A stretch of DNA of 8,582 bases from Bacteroidota bacterium (GTDB taxonomy: Bacteria; Bacteroidota; Bacteroidia; Bacteroidales; Tenuifilaceae), in assembly GCA_023406715.1 (NCBI GenBank), contig JAEXVC010000109.1, forward strand, positions 1 to 8,582, written 5' to 3'. The notes beneath the pieces were generated by a model. It worked only from the letters and a program-made list of their open reading frames with translations. It was not told the DNA's origin and searched no databases. The number at the start of each line of letters is the position of its first letter. The stretch's first letter is position 1. Shown here one piece after another: positions 1-6,407 of the stretch. Both the position numbers and the translations under genes were made by a program.

Positions 1-270
1 ACCTATAGCGTATCAACAGCCGAAACTGCGGGCAAAGAATTGCAGGCCATTGTTCCTCAGATTGAGAAAACGGCTCAATTGGTTCAGGAAATTGCAGCCG
101 CAAGTGTTGAGCAAAACGGCGGTGCAGACCAAGTTAACAATGCAATTCAGCAACTAAACCAATTAACACAGCACAATGCATCACTAGCAGAGGAAATCGC
201 ATCGAGCGCAGAAGAGTTGCTAAGCCAAGCACAGCAACTCAAAGAAATGGTTGCTTATTTTAAAGCATAA
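1..270 (+). CDS. Methyl-accepting chemotaxis protein, C-terminal fragment
   Basis: This is the 3' end of a chemotaxis receptor cut by the window edge. The frame is open from base 1, giving 89 visible residues, and ends in TAA. The visible part is a long hydrophilic helix with heptad spacing, rich in Gln, Glu, Ala and Ser, of the kind that forms the cytoplasmic four-helix bundle which passes signals to CheA/CheW. The stretch EIAAASVEQNGGADQVN is typical of the receptor signalling domain, and AEEIASSAEEL resembles a methylation helix whose Glu/Gln residues are modified by CheR and CheB. It ends ...VAYFKA, as many receptors do, without the NWETF-type CheR-docking pentapeptide. The sensor domain, membrane segments and HAMP domain lie outside, so the ligand cannot be guessed. 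An internal TTG at 40 could be read as a start but is inside the gene. Confidence 0.9.
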   Translation, partial: TYSVSTAETAGKELQAIVPQIEKTAQLVQEIAAASVEQNGGADQVNNAIQQLNQLTQHNASLAEEIASSAEELLSQAQQLKEMVAYFKA

Positions 271-281
271 CATATGCTAAA

Positions 282-321
282 ATAAAAAGAAAGAGATGCT
301 TCTGCATCTCTTTCTTTTTAT
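282..321. terminator. Bidirectional intrinsic terminator between convergent genes
   Basis: A perfect inverted repeat has 18-bp arms at 282-299 and 304-321 and a four-base loop (TTCT). The outer arms are A-rich on the left and T-rich on the right, so each strand ends in a T-rich run after the GC-containing core GAGATGC/GCATCTC. It lies 11 bases after the chemotaxis receptor stop and 26 bases beyond the phosphofructokinase stop, so it can end transcription from both sides. Confidence 0.85.
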
Positions 322-348
322 CCATAAATCCATTATCCATTACATTAC
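320..348. repeat. Short ATCCATT heptamer repeat
   Basis: Two adjacent perfect copies of ATCCATT sit at 328-334 and 335-341. They are preceded by ATCCATA (320-326) with one extra base and followed by a degraded ACATTAC (342-348). The stretch fills the space between the terminator and the phosphofructokinase stop codon. It is a low-complexity tandem array with no coding role; any function is unknown. Confidence 0.45.
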
Positions 349-1553
349 TACTCACTGGTCATAATAAACAAAGGTTGCATCTCAAAACTCTTGTAGAAAG
401 GACGTAAACGTTCAGTATTGTAATATCGAGCAACATTAACAATTTTCTTCTGACTCACAACCACATCAATAGGCATATTGTCGTAGCGACCATTTTTAAG
501 CACCACTAAACGGCCATGAATTCCCTTCAGAATTAAATCCAATGCGAGATTCCCAAATGCCATTGGCACAATGGAGTCAATAGCATCGGGCTCTCCTCCC
601 CTAACCAAATAACCTAAGTTCTGGCTTATAATATTTACAGTTTTACCCTTATTATATTTTGCAGACAATTCCTTTACCTGTTTTGAAACGATATCGCCAA
701 TTCCACCCAGCTTAGCATGACCAAAAGCATCGCGTTCAGTTCCTTGCACCGACATTTGCTCCATTCCTTCAAAGGTCGCTCCCTCGGAAACTAATACTGT
801 TGAATATTTGCTTGGATTGTGGTTTCTATCGTCGATTAAAAGTTCAGTTAATCGCTCTAAGCTAAACTTAAACTCGGGAATTACACACCTATTTGCCACA
901 CCTGCCATCGTTGGAAGCATAGCGGTAAAACCAGCATAACGGCCAAAAACCTCCATTACCAGAATACGCTCGTGCGAACCTGCCGAGGTTCTGAGCATAT
1001 CAGTCAATGCTATTGTACGAGTTACGCATGTACTAAACCCAATGCAGTAATCGGTTCCAGGAACATCATTATCCATAGTTTTAGGTATGGCAATAACTTT
1101 AAATCCCTCCTGGTAAAGCCTAACGCCATAACTTAGTGTATCATCGCCACCAATGGGAATAAGATAATCTATTCCAAGAAATGCAAGATTTTTAATAACA
1201 TCGGGGGTTAAATCGTTTATAGTTTTATTGTATTTAGATTTCAGATGTTCTGGCACACTATCCTTCGCGACCTTTGCAGGATTTGTTCTCGATGTATGCA
1301 GGAAAGTCCCCCCTGTTCTGAAGGCTTTATTTACACGTTCTTCGGTCAACACCTCAAAACAATTACTATTATCAGCAGCCTTATCGCGAATGACTTCAAT
1401 TAAACCAGCCCAACCCCGCCGAAGACCTATAACATCAAATCCTTCGCGCAGTGCACGAATTGTAATTGCTCTTATTGCTGGATTCAGTCCAGGAACATCT
1501 CCTCCGCCTGTAAGAATTCCTATTACTGGCTTCGCCTTTGTAGCATTTTCCAT
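348..1553 (-). CDS. pfkA: 6-phosphofructokinase, predicted PPi-dependent type
   Basis: This cytosolic glycolytic enzyme phosphorylates fructose 6-phosphate to fructose 1,6-bisphosphate. The 401-residue protein has the full PFK fold: a donor-binding glycine-rich loop GGGDVPGLNP (16-25), GGDDT (135-139), catalytic PKTMDND (157-163, with Asp161 as general base), sugar-binding EVFGRYAG (201-208) and LGYLVRGGEP (313-322). Two positions bear on the donor. Asp138 stands where ATP enzymes such as E. coli PfkA have Gly104, and Lys158 stands at the Gly124 position. In this family the Asp blocks the ATP site and the pair is the signature of pyrophosphate-dependent enzymes (Pfp, EC 2.7.1.90), which make the step reversible. 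The length also exceeds the roughly 320 residues of classic bacterial ATP-PFK. The start is the only in-frame ATG close to a promoter-like site. The gene converges on the chemotaxis receptor gene. Family is certain; donor is inferred from residues. Confidence 0.95.
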   Translation of the reverse strand: MENATKAKPVIGILTGGGDVPGLNPAIRAITIRALREGFDVIGLRRGWAGLIEVIRDKAADNSNCFEVLTEERVNKAFRTGGTFLHTSRTNPAKVAKDSVPEHLKSKYNKTINDLTPDVIKNLAFLGIDYLIPIGGDDTLSYGVRLYQEGFKVIAIPKTMDNDVPGTDYCIGFSTCVTRTIALTDMLRTSAGSHERILVMEVFGRYAGFTAMLPTMAGVANRCVIPEFKFSLERLTELLIDDRNHNPSKYSTVLVSEGATFEGMEQMSVQGTERDAFGHAKLGGIGDIVSKQVKELSAKYNKGKTVNIISQNLGYLVRGGEPDAIDSIVPMAFGNLALDLILKGIHGRLVVLKNGRYDNMPIDVVVSQKKIVNVARYYNTERLRPFYKSFEMQPLFIMTSE

Positions 1554-1576
1554 CCGAATTCATTTTTAGTGATTTA

Positions 1577-1607
1577 TAAATTTACATCGGAAGAATCGCA
1601 ATGTCAA
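1577..1607 (-). promoter_or_regulatory. Candidate Bacteroidota promoter for phosphofructokinase
   Basis: On the minus strand TTG (1605-1607) is followed after 20 bases by TAAATTTA (1577-1584). This matches the Bacteroidota -33/-7 pattern (TTG, 19-21 nt, TAnnTTTG) except for the last base of the -7 box. Transcription would begin near 1570, leaving a leader of under 20 bases before the ATG at 1553. It lies downstream of the terminator of the preceding gene, so pfkA would be transcribed independently. Confidence 0.5.
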
Positions 1608-1626
1608 TACCTTAACCAATATGCAC

Positions 1627-1657
1627 CTAAAAAAAGGGATACCCAACGGTATCCCTT
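1627..1657 (-). terminator. Intrinsic terminator of the thioredoxin-fold gene
   Basis: A perfect 10-bp stem (AAGGGATACC at 1634-1643 with GGTATCCCTT at 1648-1657) closes a four-base loop. Read on the minus strand it is followed directly by a run of T's (the A-run at 1629-1635). It lies 23 bases past the stop codon of the gene at 1681-3090 and separates it from pfkA. Confidence 0.9.
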
Positions 1658-1680
1658 CATATTACAATGAACTGCAAATA

Positions 1681-3090
1681 TTACTTTAACTCTGCCTCTA
1701 AGTATTGTTCTAGAGTTTCAACACTAACTCTTTTAATCACTATTTTTTTATTGGCATCAAGCACATATATCACGGGTGTAGCATATATGTCGTAAAGGTT
1801 GCGGAAGTTTGAACTGAATGTGGGATCCCAAACATTAATCCAATTTAACTCATGCTTACTAATATAATCCATCCACTTTGGCTGGTCGCCCTGAGTATAA
1901 ACACCATAAACCTCTAATCCTTTGGATTTAAATTTATCGTATGTTTTCTTAAGGTTTGGGGTAACGGTTTTGCAGTGCGAACACTCTGGATCCCAAAAAT
2001 AAACCACGGTTACCTTTGATTTTACTTCGCTCAACCTGAAATACTTACCATAAGGATTAGGAAGCCATAAATCGGGAGCTAAATTCCCAATTAGGTTAGG
2101 TTTTAAAGCCTTTACTCGTTCAGCAATTTTATCAACCAATTTTTGGTCGGCCCACCAAGCCTGACCTGTAAGGTAATACTTCTCTGAAAGAGCAACAAAA
2201 ACACCGTCCATACCCATCCGCTCCGAAGTTTGGAATTTATTCACCAAAAACGAAAGCACATACTGATAAACCTCCTTATTAGCCTTCGATTTTTCCACTA
2301 ACGCAACAGCCTGTGGAGTAATACTATCGGGATGAGGAATTAGAACTCTATCGAAATAGGTGTTAATTTTACCCTCAATAATTGGAGTACGTAACAATCG
2401 GCTATCCGAAAAATCAACATTATCAAAATAATGAACCTTATTGAACTGATAACTATGAGCCCATTGTAAAGAATCGTATTTTGGAGTTTCCTTTGGAATT
2501 GCAAACTCAGGAACATCGACATTCTTCATCGCTTTAATTAACGATGATAACAGTTGGCCTTTATACTTATCAATCACGCTATCCCAGTATTTAACCACCT
2601 CGGTATTGAGCTCGTTTAGTTTGCCTCTCAGCTCATGAGCCTTAACAGTATCTTTAATGGCCTCCTTCATCTGGTCCGACAATGCTTTATTTTTCTTCTG
2701 CATTTCAATCATAAATTTCTGATAATCAAGAAATGCAGTATTTTCATCGGAATTAAAAAACTTGAGGTTATCAAAGAAATTCTCCTTTGTTGTTTTTACC
2801 TTGAAATTCTGATTGTTGCCAACCAGCACCTCAAAGTAAGTTTTACCAGGCATTATAACCAGATAAATACCGCCTTTAAGCAATGAATCGCCAGTAAAAA
2901 CGGCAACACCTTTTGAGTCAACTTTAGCGGTATCACTAACGAATTTTTTATCGCCAAAATGGTATCCAAGCAACAACGATGTGTCCTTTAATCCCTCTAT
3001 TTGTACCTCAATTCTATAAGCAGGCTTTTGAGCAAAAACAGCCACACTTAACAAGATTATTAGTACGCTAAAAGCAATTAATTTCCTCAT
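1681..3090 (-). CDS. Exported thioredoxin-fold protein with DUF4369-like N-terminus
   Basis: This is a probable cell-envelope thiol-disulfide protein of 469 residues. It opens with a signal peptide: MRKL, a hydrophobic core and a likely cleavage after VFA (residue 20) just before QKPAYR. Residues about 23-115 form a beta-rich region like the DUF4369 domain of Bacteroidota TlpA-like proteins. Residues about 120-335 are mostly helical and charged, resembling the DUF5106-type middle region. The C-terminal part from about 340 is an AhpC/TSA-like thioredoxin domain, with VVYFWDPECSHC carrying the redox pair Cys370/Cys373, and TPVIYV with the cis-proline near 439. Such proteins reduce or resolve disulfides outside the cytoplasm; the partner is unknown. 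The frame also opens 13 codons upstream at 3129, but the 3090 start puts the signal peptide at the N-terminus and leaves room for the promoter. The gene is divergent from the YyaL-family gene. Confidence 0.9.
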   Translation of the reverse strand: MRKLIAFSVLIILLSVAVFAQKPAYRIEVQIEGLKDTSLLLGYHFGDKKFVSDTAKVDSKGVAVFTGDSLLKGGIYLVIMPGKTYFEVLVGNNQNFKVKTTKENFFDNLKFFNSDENTAFLDYQKFMIEMQKKNKALSDQMKEAIKDTVKAHELRGKLNELNTEVVKYWDSVIDKYKGQLLSSLIKAMKNVDVPEFAIPKETPKYDSLQWAHSYQFNKVHYFDNVDFSDSRLLRTPIIEGKINTYFDRVLIPHPDSITPQAVALVEKSKANKEVYQYVLSFLVNKFQTSERMGMDGVFVALSEKYYLTGQAWWADQKLVDKIAERVKALKPNLIGNLAPDLWLPNPYGKYFRLSEVKSKVTVVYFWDPECSHCKTVTPNLKKTYDKFKSKGLEVYGVYTQGDQPKWMDYISKHELNWINVWDPTFSSNFRNLYDIYATPVIYVLDANKKIVIKRVSVETLEQYLEAELK

Positions 3091-3131
3091 ATCAATAGTA
3101 TTTATAATGTATTGAGTGGTTTTAAGCACAT

Positions 3132-3165
3132 CAAAAATAGTTAAAAAAGAACATTGAACATCAAA
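3132..3165 (-). promoter_or_regulatory. Candidate promoter of the thioredoxin-fold gene
   Basis: On the minus strand TATTTTTG (3132-3139) matches the Bacteroidota -7 consensus TAnnTTTG exactly. TTTG (3162-3165) lies 22 bases upstream as a -33 element, slightly longer than the usual spacing. Transcription would begin close to 3125, inside the 13-codon upstream extension of the frame, which favours the start at 3090. Both boxes lie in copies of the direct repeat ACATCAAAAA (3128-3137 and 3158-3167). Confidence 0.5.
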
Positions 3166-3243
3166 AAATAAAAAGATAAGTTATAAGAACTTCAACAATC
3201 CAACACTTTTCTTGTTAAAAGAGAGAACAAACAATATGCCTAA

Positions 3244-3260
3244 AACATATTTCATATGTT
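3244..3260 (+). promoter_or_regulatory. Hairpin over the start codon of the YyaL-family gene
   Basis: AACATAT (3244-3250) and ATATGTT (3254-3260) form a perfect 7-bp inverted repeat with the three-base loop TTC. The initiator ATG (3256-3258) lies inside the right arm. A tiny frame, MPKTYFIC, starts at 3236 behind a purine-rich GAGAGA (3221-3226) and stops at 3260-3262, overlapping the gene start. Its translation would open the hairpin, so translational coupling is possible. The stem is all A/T except for one G-C pair, so it is weak; it could also be a protein-binding palindrome or chance. Confidence 0.3.
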
Positions 3261-5241
3261 AAATGAACCTAACAGCCTAGTTAACGAGGTAAGCCCGTAT
3301 TTACTTCAACATTCCTACAACCCAGTTAAATGGTACCCATGGGGCGATGAAGCGTTTGATATTGCTAAACGAGAGAATAAATTGCTTCTGATAAGCATTG
3401 GCTACAGTAGTTGCCATTGGTGCCATGTTATGGAGCACGAATCGTTTACGGACCTAGAGGTGGCAGAAATTATGAACAGCAAGTATGTTTGCATTAAAGT
3501 TGACCGAGAGGAACGCCCCGATATTGACCAGATATACATGAACGCCGTTCAAATAATTACCCGGCGCGGCGGTTGGCCGTTGAACTGTTTTGCTTTACCG
3601 GATGGTAAACCTGTTTACGGAGGAACTTACTTTCCGAAAGAGCAATGGAAAAACATTCTGGATAGCTTAAACGAAACTTGGTTAAGAGACCCACAAAGAG
3701 TTATAGAGGTTGCAGAGGAACTTGAACAGGGAATTGCAAACTCTGAGATAGTCTATAGTAAGGCAGATATTAGAAGTAAAAGCCCTAATGAATCGTTAAA
3801 GGAGAATATCGATGTAATAAAAAGAACCTTAGACTATAAGTTTGGAGGAACGAAAGGTGCACCCAAATTTCCGATGCCAGGTTTTATGAAGTTGATGCTT
3901 GAGTACTCCAACCATTCTAAGTGCAGCGAGATAAACAATTTTGTAAGAGTAACACTTGAACGAATTGCTGAAGGTGGTATATACGACCACGTAGGTGGAG
4001 GATTTTTCCGATACTCCGTAGACGATAAATGGCATGTGCCACATTTCGAGAAAATGCTTTACGACAACGCTCAACTTATTGAGCTATACTCGTTAGCATA
4101 TAGAGTAAATCCAAATCCACTATACAAGAAAGTGGTTGGTGAAACAATTAAGTTTATATCCAAAAAACTTCAATCGCCATTAGGCGGATTTTACAGCGCA
4201 TTGGATGCTGATTGCAATGGTCAGGAAGGAGAATACTACACTTGGAAAAAGGAGGAGGTTAATAAAGAATTGGGGTATGATTCGGAAATTTTTTGTGCCG
4301 CTTTTGGCATTACACCTGCTGGTAATTGGGAAAACACCAATGTATTAACGCGATGTAGCACCGATGAACAACTTGAGAGTATTTTCAATATTCCCGCTAG
4401 AGAAATTGAATATAGGTTAAATAGAAGTTTAGAGAAACTATATGATATTAGGAACCGCAGAGTTCCCCCTCTTGTTGACGATAAAATTATAACATCGTGG
4501 AATGGGCTTATAATTTCCGCTTTGGTTCAGGCCTATATTAGCTTTGGAAATAAAAAATACCTTGACCTTGCCTTACAGGCAAACAAGTATATTGAGGAAA
4601 CCCATTTTGTAAATGGAAAACTGAATAGAATTTCGTGCAAAGGAAAGGTTTATACCGAGCCCCTTTTGGACGATTACGCTAACTATATCCGAGCACTAAT
4701 AATACTTTTTAATGCAACGTTTGATAAGAGTTGGATTGACAAGGCAAACCAGCTGCTGGAAAGTACAATTATCAATTTTTATGATGATAATTCAGGGATG
4801 TTTTTCTACACTCCAACCAGCAATAGGCTAATTGCCCGTAAAATGGAACTCATGGATGGTGTTTTGCCTTCGGCAAATGCAGTAATGGCTTTTAACCTAT
4901 TCCTTTTGGCAGAAATTATTCCGAACGAATCCTACAAAAAGATAGCAATTCAAATGCTTGCAAACATCGAGGAAATTACAAAAAGTGGAGGAGTATTTGT
5001 TTACGCCTGGACAGAACTGTTTCTGGCACAATCGTTAGGGGTTGCCCATATTGGAAAAGTTGGAAAAAGTATGGCAGACTTAATAGAAATTCAAAGAGGG
5101 GTAATCCATCCTTATATCATCTATAAACATATTGATGACGAGAATAAATCGGAAATTCAAATCTGTTATGGCAACTCCTGCTTGAAACCCGAAACAGAAA
5201 TAGGGGCAATTGTAAATCAAATAAACCAAATTACAATTTAA
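3256..5241 (+). CDS. DUF255 thioredoxin / (alpha/alpha)6-barrel protein (YyaL/SPATA20 family)
   Basis: The 661-residue protein belongs to the family of Bacillus YyaL and human SPATA20, usually about 680-700 residues, whose biochemical role is not settled. The N-terminal thioredoxin-like domain (Thioredox_DsbH/DUF255) spans about 3-165. It starts with the family signature SPYLLQHSYNPVKWYPWG (13-30), then the CxxC centre SSCHWCHVMEHESF with Cys53/Cys56, KVDREERPDID (81-91) and GGWPLN (105-110) with the cis-proline at 108. The rest is the helical toroid resembling N-acylglucosamine 2-epimerases, with HVPHFEKMLYDNA (260-272) and ALDAD (315-319). A further conserved cysteine pair, ICYGNSC, lies near the C-terminus (637, 642). 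No signal peptide is visible, so it is probably cytosolic. The ATG at 3256 is the first start after an in-frame stop (3241) and fits the family N-terminus. No clear promoter or terminator is visible. Confidence 0.95.
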   Translation: MLNEPNSLVNEVSPYLLQHSYNPVKWYPWGDEAFDIAKRENKLLLISIGYSSCHWCHVMEHESFTDLEVAEIMNSKYVCIKVDREERPDIDQIYMNAVQIITRRGGWPLNCFALPDGKPVYGGTYFPKEQWKNILDSLNETWLRDPQRVIEVAEELEQGIANSEIVYSKADIRSKSPNESLKENIDVIKRTLDYKFGGTKGAPKFPMPGFMKLMLEYSNHSKCSEINNFVRVTLERIAEGGIYDHVGGGFFRYSVDDKWHVPHFEKMLYDNAQLIELYSLAYRVNPNPLYKKVVGETIKFISKKLQSPLGGFYSALDADCNGQEGEYYTWKKEEVNKELGYDSEIFCAAFGITPAGNWENTNVLTRCSTDEQLESIFNIPAREIEYRLNRSLEKLYDIRNRRVPPLVDDKIITSWNGLIISALVQAYISFGNKKYLDLALQANKYIEETHFVNGKLNRISCKGKVYTEPLLDDYANYIRALIILFNATFDKSWIDKANQLLESTIINFYDDNSGMFFYTPTSNRLIARKMELMDGVLPSANAVMAFNLFLLAEIIPNESYKKIAIQMLANIEEITKSGGVFVYAWTELFLAQSLGVAHIGKVGKSMADLIEIQRGVIHPYIIYKHIDDENKSEIQICYGNSCLKPETEIGAIVNQINQITI

Positions 5242-5299
5242 ACTCAGACACTAAATCCTTACCATTAACAAGGGTCATAAATAATTAACGTTTTCTGTT

Positions 5300-5334
5300 G
5301 TCAATAGACTATGAACAGTAGACCATTGACTATA
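5300..5334. repeat. Degenerate 7-bp tandem repeat, five units
   Basis: Five consecutive heptamers run in register: GTCAATA, GACTATG, AACAGTA, GACCATT, GACTATA. The third base is always C and the sixth always T; the consensus is roughly GACTATA. The outer units also make an imperfect inverted repeat (5300-5311 against 5319-5330, 10 of 12 pairs). The array covers the -33 region of the promoter of the following methyltransferase gene. Confidence 0.55.
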
Positions 5335-5354
5335 AAATAAAACCATTACCTTTG
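5326..5354 (+). promoter_or_regulatory. Bacteroidota promoter of the methyltransferase gene
   Basis: TACCTTTG (5347-5354) is a perfect TAnnTTTG -7 box, and TTG (5326-5328) lies 18 bases upstream as the -33 element. Transcription would begin near 5361, only about ten bases before the ATG at 5371, so the mRNA would have almost no leader and no room for a normal Shine-Dalgarno sequence. The -33 element falls within the heptamer repeat. Confidence 0.65.
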
Positions 5355-5370
5355 CAAAAATTTATTTTAT

Positions 5371-6249
5371 ATGCTCCAGTTACAGCCCAATTGGCCCGAT
5401 TACGAATTAATTGACTCTGGTAATTTCGAAAAACTTGAACGTTTCGGAAATCAAGTAGTTGCACGCCCAGAACCCCAAGCAATTTGGGATAAAGCACTAC
5501 CCCAAAAGGAGTGGCAAAAACTTGCAAACTCAACGTTCATATACAAACAGGGTAATTATGTGGCCGAAGCCGAGCGAGGCGATTGGGAAAGCAAGCCCAA
5601 CGCTCTAAAGCAATGGTACGTGGAGTATAACTACAAGGAAATGAAATTAAAATTCCGACTTGGGCTAACGGCCTTCAAGCATGTTGGGATTTTTCCGGAA
5701 CAGGCATCGAACTGGAATTTTATTTACGACCGAGTAAAAAGTTTTAACTTACAAAAACCAACCGTACTAAACCTATTTGCCTATACTGGCGGAGCATCGC
5801 TTGCGGCTTGTGCCGCAGGTGCCGATGTAACCCATGTTGACTCAGTTAAGCCAACTGTTACCTGGGCCAATGAGAATATGAATCTATCGGGTCTCTCAAA
5901 CATCCGCTGGGTTATTGAGGATGCTCTAAAATACGCAAATCGCGAAGCTAAAAGAGGAAAAACCTACAATGGAATAATTCTAGACCCACCAGCATACGGA
6001 CGTGGCCCCAGTGGCGAGAAATGGATTCTCGAAAAGTCAGTGAATGAGTTACTGAAAGTTTGTTATGAAATTTCAGATAAAAACAACTTCTTCATTGTTT
6101 TAAACCTTTACTCTATGGGCTTTTCGTCCAATGTTGCAAAAAGTTTACTCTATACAATTTTTAAGAAGGAAAATATTGAATCAGGGGAACTAGTTGTTCC
6201 AGATAATTATGGGAGAATAATGCCAAACGGAGTATTTGCAAGGTTTTAA
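5371..6249 (+). CDS. Class I SAM-dependent methyltransferase (RlmI/RlmK-like)
   Basis: This 292-residue protein transfers a methyl group from S-adenosylmethionine; the target is probably RNA by family resemblance but cannot be read from the sequence. The Rossmann-type domain covers about 95-292. Motif I is LNLFAYTGGAS (133-143), the acidic residue after strand 2 is Asp157 (HVDSVK), Asp184 fits the adenine-binding position, and the catalytic-type motif is DPPAYGRGP (205-213). FAYTGG and DPP resemble the rRNA cytosine methyltransferases RlmI/RlmK, but the PUA domain of RlmI is absent. The first 90 residues form a small beta-rich domain (ERGDWESKPNALKQWYVEY) of unknown binding role. There is no signal peptide, so it acts in the cytosol. 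The start fits a promoter only about ten bases away. A 9-bp inverted repeat begins at the stop codon. Confidence 0.92.
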   Translation: MLQLQPNWPDYELIDSGNFEKLERFGNQVVARPEPQAIWDKALPQKEWQKLANSTFIYKQGNYVAEAERGDWESKPNALKQWYVEYNYKEMKLKFRLGLTAFKHVGIFPEQASNWNFIYDRVKSFNLQKPTVLNLFAYTGGASLAACAAGADVTHVDSVKPTVTWANENMNLSGLSNIRWVIEDALKYANREAKRGKTYNGIILDPPAYGRGPSGEKWILEKSVNELLKVCYEISDKNNFFIVLNLYSMGFSSNVAKSLLYTIFKKENIESGELVVPDNYGRIMPNGVFARF

Positions 6250-6289
6250 GACTTGCATTCCAAAATCACCCAAGACACTACAAGTCTTA
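6247..6289 (+). terminator. Possible weak 3' hairpin after the methyltransferase gene
   Basis: TAAGACTTG (6247-6255, beginning with the stop codon) and CAAGTCTTA (6281-6289) are a perfect 9-bp inverted repeat, separated by 25 bases. No T-run follows, and the loop is large for an intrinsic terminator. It may be a weak or factor-assisted 3' end, an mRNA-stabilising structure, or chance. Confidence 0.3.
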
Positions 6290-6407
6290 CTATAATTTAG
6301 CAACATTATCAGAAATTTACCTTGCAAACAGGTATAGTTAATATTTTTTTTGTATTTTTCCCTCCTATAAGGTTGATTTAGTTAATAATCCGATAACCCC
6401 TCATAAA

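Noticed and set aside
40..42. TTG as a possible start for a separate 76-residue coiled-coil protein
   Set aside because: The same frame is open to the window edge and the upstream residues continue the receptor helix, so it is an internal Leu codon of a truncated chemotaxis receptor.
264..279. AGCATA-ACA-TATGCT inverted repeat just after the receptor stop codon
   Set aside because: A six-base palindrome in AT-rich DNA is expected by chance, and the strong terminator hairpin next to it explains the 3' end.
1228..1569. Open frame of 113 codons on the + strand opposite pfkA
   Set aside because: It is wholly antisense to the strongly supported 5' part of phosphofructokinase, has no recognisable domain, and its Ser/Arg/Pro-rich composition is what the reverse frame of such a gene gives.
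2340..2886. Short frames on both strands inside the exported thioredoxin gene (60 and 83 codons)
   Set aside because: They overlap the middle domain of a well-supported gene, show no start signals, and have low-complexity hydrophobic sequence.
3829..4074. 81-codon minus-strand frame inside the YyaL-family gene
   Set aside because: It is antisense to the highly conserved HVPHFEKMLYDNA region, so the open frame is explained by conservation of the sense strand.
5330..5533. 67-codon minus-strand frame covering the methyltransferase start
   Set aside because: It lies antisense to the promoter and first 54 codons of a real gene and has no supporting signal.
6318..6352. Possible promoter upstream of the unknown membrane-anchored gene (TACCTTGC, and a TA followed by eight T and G)
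   Set aside because: The first lacks one T of the -7 consensus and has no TTG at the right distance; the second has wrong spacing between TA and TTTG. Neither is strong enough to annotate.
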